DNA from: Leptobrachium leishanense
Taxonomy: Eukaryota; Chordata; Amphibia; Anura; Megophryidae
Length of the DNA: 64,000 nucleotides
Reading direction: 5' to 3'
Assembly (NCBI GenBank): GCA_009667805.1
Contig: RXON01001453.1
Span: 25,226-89,225, forward strand
Shown here piece by piece: positions 10,889 through 22,072 of this stretch (positions within the stretch are counted from its first letter, which is position 1; each line of letters starts with the position of its first letter). The notes beneath the pieces are model-generated. The model did not search any database. It was not told the origin of the DNA and saw nothing but the letters and a program-made list of their open reading frames with translations. The position numbers were made by a program, and so were the translations under genes.

Positions 10889-11863
10889 TGTCAGGTTCGT
10901 GTTTATGGGGCTCAGGATGCGGGACAAGCCGTTTTTGGGGTTGTGAGTCTGGATTGATAAGGTGTATGGTAAATAACGTAAAGGTTTTAGTACCTGGCTG
11001 GGTTTGGTTGAAGAGAGACGTCGTTGATGCAGGCTGAGGTTCGGTACACGGTGAAAGCAGGCAGAGAGTTGTCGTTGATACAAGCTGGGGTTCGGTACAC
11101 GGTGAAAGCAGGCAAAGCGTCGTCGTTGATACAAGCCGGGGTTCGGTACACGGTGAAAGCAGGCAGAGCGTCGTCGTTGATACAAGCCGGGGTTCGGTAC
11201 ACAGTGAAAGCAGGCAGAGCGTCGTCGTTGATACAAGCCGGGGTTCGGTACACAGTGAAAGCAGGCAGAGCGTCGTCGTTGATACAAGCCGGGGTTCGGT
11301 ACACAGTGAAAGCAGGCAGAGCGTCGTCGTTGATACAAGCCGGGGTTCGGTACACAGTGAAAGCAGGCAGAGCGTCGTCGTTGATACAAGCCGGGGTTCG
11401 GTACACAGTGAAAGCAGGCAAAGATATCTTTAGACAGGTGTGCTCAGGTAAGGGAGGTTTAAAGGGGAGGAACAGGACAACCAAGCAATGAGTCTTGGAG
11501 AGGTTGGTGTTTAAATAGGGCGCCTGTGGGAATTGGGCCAATCAGGAGAGAGGTGTACCTGGTTGCCTGGGGATACTGGGTTTTGATTGGTTGGGGACGC
11601 CATCTTGGAAAGCCACGTGGGACGCCGAGACGCGAGGAGACTGGTGCCGGAGAGCAAGCGCTGGGGAAGGACTCGGTGGCGCCGCGGGGGTGCGCAGCCG
11701 ATCGAGGGGGTCCCTGGTATGGAGCGCCGATGCTGGGGCCATGGTGTTGCAGGGACAGCCCTCACTACCAGCAAGGAAGCCGCCGGGGGTCTGGAACCGC
11801 GGTGCAGGGCGGAGGTCCGGTGACCGGCAGTGGGTGAGTCAGTGGGTCCGGCGGGACCTGACA
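10889..11863 (-). repeat. 5' LTR of gypsy chromovirus 1
   Basis: This 975-bp LTR has TG...CA ends, carries about eight 51-bp units and pairs with 5554-6575. The primer site should lie at 10866-10888, but I do not recognise a tRNA match there. Confidence 0.93.
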
Positions 11864-12031
11864 CCGTCCCTTGTCATTTTAAGAAGATCCATAGTTGTAA
11901 TGCTTTGGGTTCTACATTTGTGGGAATTTAATCAGTCCGTAAAAATTGGAGGGGGGAGGATTTTAATAAAAAGATTAATACAGAGGAGATGCGGTGGGTT
12001 TACAATCTGGAGGTTTAAACCTAGATTTTGA
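11864..12031 (+). pseudogene. PLE GIY-YIG endonuclease domain, C-terminal remainder
   Basis: Directly after the right gypsy LTR the frame continues with residues expected from the second half of a PLE GIY-YIG domain: a histidine-rich start, then WRGEDFNKKINTEEMRWVYN, resembling the conserved W-RG...E..W.Y.L block. Two or more stops are present (near 11930 and 12018). It completes the domain begun at 5430, which shows that the gypsy element landed inside it. Confidence 0.82.
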
Positions 12032-12960
12032 GCTATCACATTTTCTATGAGCTCTTTGCCCCCCATGAATCTCCTTCTCTTTATTTCTGTTCTGGTCTGT
12101 ATACATCTGGTATGGTTTCTATAAATATCATACTATATCTTATGTGTTTTTTTCTCACAATTTATATGGTTCTTTCATTATCGATTGTCATTGTTGCAAT
12201 TTATCTTCACTTATGTTATGATAGGAGGGGATAAGAGTGTGTTTATTAAAGTTTCCATCATTATATTAGATTACATAATTGAAACTGAAACATTGCCTAA
12301 TTGTGTGTCTCTATCCTTTATTTTTCCATGTAAACACAAATTGTTCGTGCCATGGGGAGTGATCCTAGTACAAGAAGTTTGGCATTGATCTTAAGTGTTC
12401 AATCTCCGTTAACTGGATGCTTCGAACTTTCGTTTTTGCCGTGTGGATCATTGGACGCAAGTATGCAACTTCCGGTTTCGCTTTTGGGATCGACGCGCAG
12501 GCACAGGATAGGCAAAGTATTTTACTTTCGTTTCAACGTTCCGGACCATCGGCGGAGCGTCAGCGTCGCGAGATGATGATGTCGGAAGAGCGTCTTGAGC
12601 ATGGAGATGGCATAGAACCTTTTCCTGCCGGAGAAAACTTCTTCGATTGGATGGACAATTAAATGGATTATGTATTTAAGTGAACTAGGGGGTTTATTTA
12701 TTATTGCTGCTGAGGAAGCCGTAGGGTCTATATCGACCTAGGCGAAACGCGTTCGGCCATTTTATTTGTTTGATTTATATTTTTATTAAATCCATTTTTA
12801 TCACTTGATTTATTATATTATTTATATTTTTTATTTTATGCCTACCATTTGGCTATCATCTTATGCTGCTACAAAGATCCAGTGAGGCTTTTGTGAGAGT
12901 TGTGCCCACTTGAAACAACCCTTGGGCTTATCTATTTGAGCCTTGGTGGCTCATGAACAC
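12032..12960 (+). other. PLE 3' untranslated region
   Basis: This is AT-rich non-coding sequence between the GIY-YIG remnant and the right terminal repeat. It includes the hammerhead-like motif at 12705-12758. No gene is seen. Confidence 0.6.
12705..12758 (+). ncRNA. Hammerhead-ribozyme-like motif of PLE 1
   Basis: The core CTGAGGA (12710-12716) fits the hammerhead consensus CUGANGA. A stem II candidate follows (GCC/GGC, then GGTC/GACC, around 12718-12742), then GAAAC at 12744-12748 and GCGTT as possible minimal stem III and cleavage site. Bases just before the core (GCTG) can pair with those after it (CGGC) as a short stem I. Type-I hammerheads with tiny stem III are described from PLEs. 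Activity is inferred, not shown. Confidence 0.5.
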
Positions 12961-13112
12961 GTGAGTGGTCTGAGTTGTGTATTGAGATACAGTATAAATT
13001 TGTGCTGAATCACCCTATGTCGCTGTCTTTCTTCCCTACATGTTTATTGGGAGTCATCATCGATTGAAGTGGCCAGTGGGGGGGGGGGGCCTATATGAAT
13101 TCTACCCACAGG
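12961..13112 (+). repeat. PLE right terminal repeat
   Basis: This segment matches 2210-2305 directly from about 13009, and its first 60 bp match 2150-2210 in reverse complement. Divergence begins after ctaccca at 13112. Confidence 0.75.
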
Positions 13113-13372
13113 CGAAAATTGCTAGAGCCGGGTATTGACCCTCTATCAACAGGAGAGTTTTTGCCTCTCTCTGGGTAAATAACGTTGATTATACATTTCA
13201 ATTACACTGGGAAGCGCCGCACCCTTTTTTTTTCTTGATGTCCCTGCAGATGTTAGGGCCCCAGAGATACAGGGGTCTAAATGATTGTAAATTATAAAAG
13301 TGCTGTGACGTTGCCTCATGGTTCTGGCGTCGCCGAGCATTGAGATCTCATCTACACCTATTTAAGACTAAA
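13113..13372. other. Unassigned non-coding sequence
   Basis: No gene or known repeat was recognised between the PLE terminus and the next transposon. The sequence could be further PLE or unique flank. Confidence 0.3.
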
Positions 13373-13862
13373 GGGGTTATTCAAAGAGATCCGAATGGCT
13401 GCCGAAAGGTAACCGAACGCTGAAATTCAGAGTTCGGTTACCTTTCCTGGCCATTCGGCTATTCAGAGAGCAGGCAGTTCGCCAAATGTTGGCGAATTTC
13501 CTGCACATACGGTGCTTGTTCGGTGCCTGTTTGAGGGCAGTGAAATCCCTATAAAAAAAGCACTGCTTCATCTATTCAGAGCACAAAAACCAGCAGTGAA
13601 AAGTTGCCGAATTGCCCTGCCATTCGGTGGCTTCATACGGCAGGTTTATTCAGGTGAATCCCATAGGCTTCAATGTTAAAAATATTCCCGTTTTAATTCA
13701 ATATCTAATAAACCGTTCATTATAAAATTCTGCAGTAAAGAGTCTCTTTATTTATAGATTTCTTTTAGGATATTTTAAGCATTTTTCAGGACTTTTTTGC
13801 AAAAAAAATTCAGATTTTTTTAAAACAATTTTAACCTTCTTTTCTTTTTTCTGTAACAGCCC

Positions 13863-13907
<45 letters not shown>

Positions 13908-14107
13908 TTTATTTATAAAGCGCCAGCATATTCCGCAGCGCTGTACAATAAGCACAGTATAGACAGGGTTACAATACATTGAACAACATTTGACAAACAG
14001 TACAGGAGGAGATGAGGGCCCTATTCCCGTAGGAACTCACAATCTGGGAGGGTTGGGGTTGGAAACAGGAGGAGAGGACTGTAAGGTGAGAGTGATTGAT
14101 GGTTGCG

Positions 14108-17100
14108 TCAGTGAGTTGGGTGGTAGGCTTCCCTAAATAGGAATGTTTTCAGGGAGCGTTTGAAGGAAGAGAAGTTAGGGGAAAGTCTGACAGTACGAGG
14201 GAGAGCGTTCCAGAGAGTGGGGGCTGCGCGTGAGAAATCCTGCAGTCTATCATGGGAAGAGGTGATGCGGGGAGAAGCTAGGCGCAGGTCACTGTTTGAC
14301 CTTAGGGAGCGGGCTGGGGTGTATTTGGTGATTAGTGAGGACAGGTAGTGGGGAGCTGAGTTAGTGAGGGTTTTGTAGGTAAGGATAAGGATTTTGAACT
14401 TAATTCTGCAGTGGATGGGGAGCCAGTGAAGGGACTCGCAGAGGGGAGCGGCAGAGACAGAGCGGTGGGTGAGGTGAATTAGCCTGGCGGAGGCGTTCAG
14501 GATGGATTGTAGGGGGGAGAGGTGGGACAGAGGGAGGCCAGATAAGAGATTATTGCAATAGTCGAGTCGGGAGATTACCAGGGCGTGTATGAGTTGTTTT
14601 GTGGCGACAGCGGTAAGAAATGGCCGAATTCTGTAAATATTACGCAGTTGATATCGGCAGGAGGAGGAAAGAGACTTGATGTGGGGGATGAAGGAAAGAG
14701 CAGAGTCAAGTGTAACTCCAAGACAGCGAACTTGGTTTGATGGGGAGATGGTGATACCCTCCACCGTGATCGAGAAGTCAGGAGGTGGGGCGGCATTAGA
14801 GGGAGGAATAAGTAGGAGCTCAGTCTTTGACATGTTGATCTTTAGGTGGTGGGAGGCCATCCAGGAGGAGATGCCAGATAAACAGTCACTGACTTTGGAA
14901 AGGACAGGGGGAGAGAGATCAGGGGTAGAGAGGTAGATCTGAGTGTCATCAGCGTAGAGGTGGTAATTAAAGCCAAAGCTGTTGATGATTTTGCCCAGGG
15001 AGGAGGTGTAGATGGAAAAGAGCAGAGGACCAAGGACAGAGCCTTGAGGTACACCAACAGATAGAGGCAATGAGGAGGAGGAGTTACCAGCAAAGGACAC
15101 ACAGAAGGACCTGTTGGATAAATAGGAGTCAATCCAAGCAAGTGCAGTGTCACCGAGACCAGAGAGTTGAGGGTCTGTAGAAGGAGGGGGTGGTCAACAG
15201 TGTCAAAAGCAGCCGAGAGGTCAAGCAGGATGAGAATAGAATAGTGGCCATGTTTTTTAGCAGTTAGGAGGTCGTTGGTGACTTTGGTGAGGGCAGTTTC
15301 AGTTGAGTGTAGCGGACGGAAGCCAGATTGCAGGGGGTCAAGTAGTGAATTGGAGGACAGGAAGAGGGAGAGGCGGTTGAAGACTAGTTTTTCTAAGAGC
15401 TTAGAGGTAAAGGGAAGCAGGGATACAGGACGGTAGTTGGATGGAGAGTTGGGATCTAGGGATGGTTTCTTTAGTAAAGGGGTAACTAGCGCGTGTTTGA
15501 AGGCAGATGGAAAGGAGCCAGTGGAGAGAGATAGGTTGAAGATGTGTGTGAGAGCAGGGGTGAGGGAGGAGGAGAGGGGAGGAATTAGATGTGAGGGAAT
15601 GGGGTCGAGCGGGCGTGGTGAGATGTGAGGAGGACAATAAGGAATTGACTTCCTCCTCAGTGGTTGGGAGGAAGCGGCAGAGGGTGGCAGATGGGACCTG
15701 TGGGAGTGGAGGTGGCAGATAACTATCTTGTGTTGGGATGTTGCTTCTGATAGTTAAAGTTTTACTGAGGAAGTAGTCTGTCTGCAGCTCTTGAGCGCTG
15801 AAGGCAGCTGAGGGGGGAGGTGCAGGTGGGTAGAGGAGGGTGTTGAAGGTGGACCAGAGCCGTTTAGGGTTGGAGGACAGCGTAGATATAAGAGATGAGA
15901 AGAAGGATTGTTTGGCCAAGTGGAGGGCAGAGGTGTATGACCGGAGAATAAACTTGAAGTGAACAAAATCAGCTTCAGAGCGGGATTTCCTCCAGGCACG
16001 CTCTGCGGTGCGGGAGCATCTTTGCAGGTAGCGAGTCTGGAGGGTGTGCCAGGGCTGAAGCTGGCGGCGTGGGGCCTTACAGAGTCGAAGAGGAGCAAGA
16101 GTGTCTAGAGCAGAGATAAGCGTAGTGTTGTAGTGATTAGTGGCAGCATCAGGGCAGGTAAAGGATGAGGTATGAGGGAGGTGGTGAAGTAGGTTGGAGA
16201 ATTGATGGGGGTCCACAGCCTGTAGATTTCTGCGAGTGTGTGTGCGGGGTGGGGGAGCAGGGTTTTTAGGAAGTCCAGATAGGTTGAAAGAGAGAAGGTG
16301 GTGGTCAGAGATGGGGAAAGGGCGACAGTTGAACTCAGAAATGGAGCAGAGGTTGGAAAAGACAAGGTCAATAGCGTGACCATCGCGGTGGGTAGGGAGG
16401 AGGGAGGATTGTGTGAGTCCAAGGGAGGACGTGAGTGAAAGAAGTTTGGAGGCAGCAGGGGCGGAAGGATCGTCAATGGGAATGTTGAAGTCCCCGAGAA
16501 CTAGGCATGGAAGATTAGAAGACAGAAAGTGAGAGAGCCAGGTAGCAAAGTGGTCAAAGAACTGGGAGGTTGGTCCCGGTGGGCGGTAGATGACTGCCAC
16601 CCTGAGAGCCAGAGGAGAGAACAGGCGGATGCAGTGTGTCTCGAAGGAGGAGAAGGAGAGGGATGGGGGTGGAGGGAGATGCTGGTAGGTGCAGGTGGGA
16701 GAGAGCAGGATTCCGACCCCGCCACCATTTCTCTCACCCGGTCTGGGGGTATGACTTAAGTGTAGACCGCCATGTGAGAGAGCAGCAACGGAGGCCGTGT
16801 CAGAGGGAGTTAACCAGGTTTCAGTTAAAGCTAGGAGGTTGAAGGAGTTTGAAAGGAAGAGGTCATGGATTGCTGTGAGTTTGTTGCACACAGAGCGAGC
16901 GTTCCAGAGGGCGCAGGAGAAGCGGACAGGCGCTGAGGGATTATGGGGATGAGGTTGCTGGGCTTGCAGGGAGGTGATTTATGTGCGATGGAGATAGGAT
17001 GAGAGGGAAGTATTGGATGTGTTGTGGGGCCAGGGTTAGGGGATATGTCACCTGAAGAGAGTAGCAGCAGGAGGGTGAGAAAGAGAAGGTGGGAATGGGA

Positions 17101-17298
17101 TTTGTGGGAGTGATTGGCAGCGCGAGAGTTAGAGGGAGACCATGTTCTGAGGAAACAAAGGAGCTCATGCGAGGCCATCATGTGGGACGAGAGGAGGGAG
17201 GGAGAGATGCAGATAGTGTAGGGGTCGGTGGTAGAGGGGCAGGAGTTCCATTTAAGGAGAAAAGTAGAAGTAAAGAGTAGAAGCGTGAGAGAAAGCAT
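14108..17298 (-). pseudogene. L2 ORF: AP endonuclease plus reverse transcriptase, frameshifted
   Basis: An apurinic-type endonuclease is encoded at about 15900-16891 (LTETWLTPSD; VAVIYRPPG; LVLGDFNIP; ISDHHLL). The RT follows: the region near 15380-15150 carries QSGFRP and [11 protein letters not shown], then [13 protein letters not shown] and the catalytic YADDTQIYL at 15050-14930, with a C-terminal domain ending near 14108 ([11 protein letters not shown]). A frameshift near 15160 separates the two halves, and the endonuclease/RT linker around 15400 is also out of frame. The domain order and FxDDT-type motif match the L2/CR1 group. A further frame at 16831-17298 may be an upstream part of the ORF. 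The copy would not make full-length protein. Confidence 0.85.
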
Positions 17299-17603
17299 GA
17301 TATAGACGTGCGTTTACCCAGAGTAAAAGTGGGCCTTGCAGTTCCTTCCTCCAGTCCCGTAACTCCAGGAAACAACTCTGTATGTCCACTTAAAAATGCC
17401 ACTTGCAAATGACACTCAGAGCCTGGCTCAAAGAGCCTGGGATAGTAGTGATATAGGGCGGGCTGATTGCATTCAGGCAGTTAGAAGGTAAACACCTGAA
17501 GCTGGATGGGCTGTGTCAATAGGATAGGAGATTCACATGCTAATTAGCAAAGCAAATGGTGGAGAAAAACAAAAATAAATATAATAAAAAATAGAAAATA
17601 CCA

Positions 17604-17934
17604 ATATGCAGGCGATCAGATGATCAGATGAGATGTGGGTGTCTGAATAATGGGTGATAATGTCTTACCAGCAAAAGTATGCAGGCGATCAGATGAGATG
17701 TGGGTGACTGTGGATGATGGGTGATAATGTCCTACCAGCAAAAGTATGCAGGCGATCAGATGAGATGTGGGTGACTGTGGATGATGGGTGATAATGTCCT
17801 ACCAAGCAGTATGCAGGCGATCAGATGAGATGTGGTGACTGTGGATGATGGGTGATAATGTCCTACCAGCAAAAGTATGCAGGCGATCAGATGAGATGTG
17901 GGTGACTGTGGATGATGGGTGATAATGTCCTACC
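17604..17934. repeat. About five ~66-bp tandem monomers at the L2 5' end
   Basis: Units containing gcaggcgatcagatgagatg start at 17608, 17681, 17748, 17813 and 17879 (spacings 73, 67, 65 and 66). They lie at the 5' end of the minus-strand L2, as promoter monomers do in some LINEs; that role is inference. Confidence 0.85.
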
Positions 17935-18476
17935 TGTGGAGAGAGGAGACACAGGACTTAGGGATCGTTATTATCATTCATTGGATTTTATATGTAAATT
18001 TCAGACATTTTCACTCAGTAGTTTCTTTGCAAACAGCGTTTCACTTCAAGCGTACTTTTTTTTCCCCTCACTCCATTCATCTGCGGTATCGGGTTTTTCC
18101 GGCGGCTGCTCTGCATGTGATCGGCTCCTGCTCGGGTTTCTCTGGCATGTTCGTCTGGGTTAATCCAGATGTTTTTGCGGGTTTCTGTGTGCATTCGCCT
18201 GGGTTTTGCTGTGAGTGTTCGACAGGTTTGCGGCGGCTTTTCCCTGCGCTACAACGGCCCTGTGGTGCTTGCAGAATACACCGCAAGGTCACCGAAATGG
18301 GATCGCCGAATCGCACCGAATTAAGGAGAACGAAAAGTCACCGAACGTACGGTGACTTTTCGATTCTCTTTGAATAACCCTGTAAATCTCACACCGTCCT
18401 GAGGCCTGAGGTGTCTCTTTATACCCGGGAGCACCTGTTCTATTTATTCTGATATTTGGTGTAGTGATCCTGGTAA

Positions 18477-19010
18477 GGGATGGGCATTCGGTTTGATTCG
18501 AACATAAGTTCAATTCGAACATTGGCCATTAGAAAGTTCTCGAACATCGAATTTTTTGGGACTTTCGCCAAAAGTTCGAAAAAAAATTCCTAAAAAATCT
18601 AAAAATAATGAGACTCTTTACTGCAGAATATTATAAGCAATGGTTTATTAGATATTGAATTAAAACAGGAACATTTTTAACATTGAAGCCTATGGGATAA
18701 AACATTCTTGTTGCTAAAACATCAGGCAGACGAGCCCCTCTAATCAGCCACTGTAGAGGGCAGCCCGCTGGGGCCTCCAAAGGATTCCTAGAGGAGCATG
18801 CAGCCGCCGGATGACAGAGCTGTGACTGTGCGGGCTGGCCGGCAGGGTGCATGTGGCAGAGAGGTGGCGCAGGGAGGGAGCAACAGCAGATCCCTCCCCA
18901 CAACAAGGATCCAGGGAGCTCCCACTGACCAAAAGGCTAAGGTAAGGGGACACATTTTTAAATAAAATCTGAGGACATCTTTAAATGTTCCCTGGAACAT
19001 AAAATAAAAC
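18477..19010. mobile_element. MITE/hAT-like family fragment (GGGATG.GC family)
   Basis: The left end reads AGGGATGGGCATTCGGTTTG and is followed by the ctgcagaatattataagcaa block. The body from 18690 matches the reverse complement of 31730-32130 (shared gcctgat, ggatcc and ctaaggtaag landmarks). The same family end recurs at 32255-32288 and 43027-43060. No transposase is present. Confidence 0.55.
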
Positions 19011-19614
19011 CTTTTTTTTTTTGTTCTAATACTCACCTGATTCCTGGATCCACAAACAAGCGCAGCCTCCTGTCAAGGCAACTACGCACACTGCTGTGAA
19101 AGACGCCGGGTTAAGCAGCTCACTATCTGTCTATCCTAGACCCAGATAATAACTGCGTGGACAACAATCCTTGTGCGCTCGCTTACCTATCCGTCCCCGC
19201 AAACTTTCTCTCGCAACAGGCACGTAGAGCGCAATAAAGTGGTCCCAGGATTGCAACGCAGTACCAATCTTCTCTTGAATTGGGTAGTGACTACGTTTCC
19301 CACAATCCCTGTGCCCACTCTCTTATTCTATTAGTTACGCTGCCACCAGTTCCCCTGAACACTACGCGCGTCGCAGCAAAAGACGCAGGGCTAAGCAACC
19401 CACTATCCTTCTATCCTAGATAATGACTATGCGGACAACAATCCGCCACTCGCTTACCCAACCGTCCCCAGCGACCGCAACTCACAATTTCGAAGCTACT
19501 AGAGCTTAACACAACAAGCAATACTCCAGTCTCTTTAGTTAGCGATGCAAAATGCGCAGCCGGCTTCCCTGCTACACTAATAGCATATCTTCTCGTTAAA
19601 GCTAGCACCAGACT
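19011..19614. other. Non-coding sequence with an imperfect direct duplication
   Basis: A segment around 19108-19172 is repeated imperfectly at 19383-19445 (both include taagca...cccactatc and tatcctaga...gacaacaatcc). It otherwise holds no gene. Confidence 0.5.
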
Positions 19615-20170
19615 GTAGAGGTGCTGCCCGGCAGTTTGAGAATTCATATGCCGCATTATTATACTGTAAAGGTGCTGCTCAGCAGTGTGAGGATTCATAT
19701 GCTGCATTATTATACTGTAGAGGTGCTGCCCGGCAGTCTGAGGATTCATATGCTGCATTATTATACTGTAAAGGTGCTGCTCAGCAGTGTGAGGATTCAT
19801 ATGCTGCATTATTATACTGTAAAGGTGCTGCCCGGCAGTGTGAGGATTCATATGCTGCATTATTATACTGTAAAGGTGCTGCCTGTCAGTGTGAGGATTC
19901 ATATGCTGCATTATTATACTTTAAAGGTGCTGCCCGGCAGTGTGAGGATTCATATGCTGCATTATTATACGGTAGAGATGCTGCCCGGCAGTGTGAGGAT
20001 TCATATGCTGCATTATTATACTGTAAAGGTGCTGCCCGGCAGTGTGAGGATTCATATGCTGCATTATTATACTTTAAAGGTGCTGCCAGGCAGTGTGAGG
20101 ATTCATATGCTGCATTATCATACTGTAGAGGTGCTGCCCGGCAGTGTGAGGATTCATATGCTGCACTAAT
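19615..20170. repeat. 51-bp tandem array, about 11 copies
   Basis: The unit contains ggattcatatgctgcattat and repeats about 11 times with few indels. It is unrelated in sequence to the 51-bp LTR array. The 17-codon periodic ORFs on both strands follow from the unit length. Confidence 0.93.
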
Positions 20171-20199
20171 TCTTCTTCTTCCAAATTTGGTTACTTAAA

Positions 20200-20697
20200 T
20201 ATCTTAAATATCTTGCATATATGCCCTCTTGGAGGGCACTCTAAAATTCGAACGTTCGAGTCCCATTGACTTGCATTTAGTTTAAATCATATTCGCGTTC
20301 GAATCCGAACTTTTTCAAATGTTTGTGTTCGAATGCGAACCAAACACGGGGGTGTTCAGCCCATTACTAATCCTAGTGATTCTATCACAAAGACACTGGG
20401 GGTTATTCAAAGAGCACCAACATATCGCCGACATTTCAGTGCTCTCTCGTTCCCTGCACTTTGGGGAATCAAAGTTCCCCATCCTGCGATGTATTCAGCA
20501 TTCACCACAGGGTCCTCGAAGTGCAAGGAAGCGGCCGCCAAATAGGGGTGAGCCGAACACCCCCGTGTTCGGTTCGCATTCGAACTCGAACAATTTCAAA
20601 AGTTTGAGTTTGAACATGAACCAAACTCAATGCAAGTCAATGGGACTCGAAAGTTCGATTTTTAGAGTGCCCTCCAAGAGGGCATATATGCAAGATA
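20200..20697. repeat. Inverted pair of MITE termini
   Basis: Sequence 20548-20697 (gtgagccgaacacccccgtg ... ccctccaagagggcatatat) recurs in reverse complement at about 20205-20370, so two ends of one family face each other. The 180-bp gap holds a GGGGTTATTCAAAGAG terminus (20398) of another MITE family. Confidence 0.75.
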
Positions 20698-22070
20698 AGG
20701 TGTATGGGGGTCCGGGTAGTGCCCTGGGGGACAGGAGACAAGGAAAAAAAGTAAAAAAAAAAGGGTTTTTATAGGAACAGTGAGTTTTCCACGACAGAAA
20801 GGTTAAGAATAAAATGAAAAATTCCTTCAAATATCGTGCCTAGGAGGTCCCCATAACCTGCCCGTGAAGTGGCGGATTTGTAGGATGCATAGAAACATTT
20901 AAAAAGAAAAAAATGACATTTCAAATGACGGTAAAAGTTTTTCCTTTAATCCATTCATAAACAACTGCTTGGGGCGGCAGTCTATATGAAAAGAGGAGTC
21001 ATTTTAGGACACGCAGAACAAGTTTAGTGATTTTTTGGCTAAATTATGGTGAAACGTATGCAGGCTTTGGATGAAAGTAACAATACGTGCTTTAAAATTG
21101 GGCCTTTAGTGTAGGCAACAGTGCTGTCACACTGTAACTCCTCTGTGGTATTGTGGAAGAGTGCAGGGTTGGACCCTGCGGTCAAATATTAAAATGATAT
21201 GAATCTGGTATAGGCATCAATGCCAGTGCACCCAAATATTGTGCCTTTGGTGGCAGCAAGTGCCTTCACACCGTAAGTAACCCCTCTGTGGTATTGTGGA
21301 AGAATGCATTGGTGGAGGTTTTGGGAATGCAGAAGAGATCCCGATCTATTCAGTTACATCAGCAGCTATAACAAAACCGGGTCATCAATGTTTAGGCACT
21401 TGTACTGCGCTACTGTATATGGTGCGAATCGGCGCACACCAGTAGCAACAGGAAGCAAACAGAACAGGCAGGGAATACACAAAGAGAATAGTCAAATGGC
21501 AAGCAAAGTCGGCAACAGATAGGGTCCTCAGAACAAGCAGGGTCAGTAACAAGTATACAAACTGATTCGGTAAGCTAGCGATGCGGGAATAAAGGCTGAG
21601 ACTGAGCGTGTAGCGATGCACAGCGTAGCAAAGAGAAGCAAACAATTTGCAGGCTTGACTTCACTGCGCTCCGCCTCGCTGCGTGTCTACACTACATTAC
21701 GTTTGCTTCTCACAGCACTGGACAGGAATCCACTAACTAAATTAAAATGTACACACAAAACCATTTTATTTTCACAAAGCACATGTTATATAGGCAAAAA
21801 AAAGTTTCTACTGAATAAAATACATCAAAAATAACTGTTAAATTAATAGGAATAGTATAAAAAGGTAACCCCTGATCATATATATTATAGAGACACGGAG
21901 CGCCGTGTATAGAGTAGGGATGCATTGATACCACACACAGACATATCCATCAACACGCAGACCTGTATATATCAACACGCAGATATATATATATACAACC
22001 ACCCACAGACCTCAGACCATATATACACAGACGCACATGGGAGGGGTGGCATGTGGACAATCTCAACTAA
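20698..22070. other. Non-coding region
   Basis: No coding signal is seen. The first part looks like the interior of the preceding MITE family, and a ctctgtggtattgtggaaga phrase appears twice (about 21140 and 21285). AT-rich simple sequence with short repeats of tatatcaacacgcag lies at 21940-22020. Confidence 0.4.
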
Positions 22071-22072
22071 AT

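Larger units (their letters stand above)
5554..11863 (-). mobile_element. Ty3/gypsy chromovirus 1, complete with two LTRs
   Basis: The element lies on the minus strand. LTRs of 1022 bp (5554-6575, the 3' LTR) and 975 bp (10889-11863, the 5' LTR) begin TGTCAGG and end CCTGACA. The 5-bp target duplication CCGTC flanks it at 5549-5553 and 11864-11868. A purine-rich tract (AAGAAGGGGG on the minus strand) abuts the 3' LTR. The LTRs are nearly identical apart from one tandem unit and a few substitutions, so the insertion is young. Confidence 0.95.
2147..13112 (+). mobile_element. Penelope-like element 1 (PLE), split by a gypsy element
   Basis: This span is bounded by related terminal segments (2147-2305 and 12961-13112) and contains a broken PLE open reading frame from about 2347 to 5553 that resumes at 11864. 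Without the gypsy insertion it is about 4.6 kb. PLEs encode a telomerase-related reverse transcriptase plus a C-terminal GIY-YIG endonuclease, and both are visible. Stops and frameshifts make it inactive. The true outer ends are uncertain because the repeated termini diverge after 2305 and 13112. Confidence 0.85.
13868..17965 (-). mobile_element. L2 LINE, nearly full length
   Basis: The minus-strand element ends in a (TTA)n/(TAA)n tail at 13868-13906 and a conserved 3' end containing a GCGCTTTATAAATAAAG-like motif. It contains an endonuclease and reverse transcriptase, and its 5' end carries about five 66-bp monomers (17604-17934). The flanks fit insertion into the MITE around TTATTAT, compared with the empty relative near 39190. 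Confidence 0.88.
13373..18381. mobile_element. DNA transposon/MITE with GGGTTATTCAAAGAG termini, split by L2
   Basis: The ends are inverted repeats of the form GGGTTATTCAAAGAG...CTCTTTGAATAACCC (13374 and 18380). The interior matches the uninterrupted relative at 38696-39611: ggtaaccgaacgctga near the left end, accgaacgt near the right, and a shared CAATGTTAAAAATATTCC block. The L2 insertion at about 13868-17965 separates the two halves. I see no transposase. The superfamily is not decided because no clear target duplication is visible. Confidence 0.75.

Noticed and set aside
19411..20169. Repetitive ORFs (166 and 182 codons)
   Set aside because: Same cause: 51-bp tandem units.
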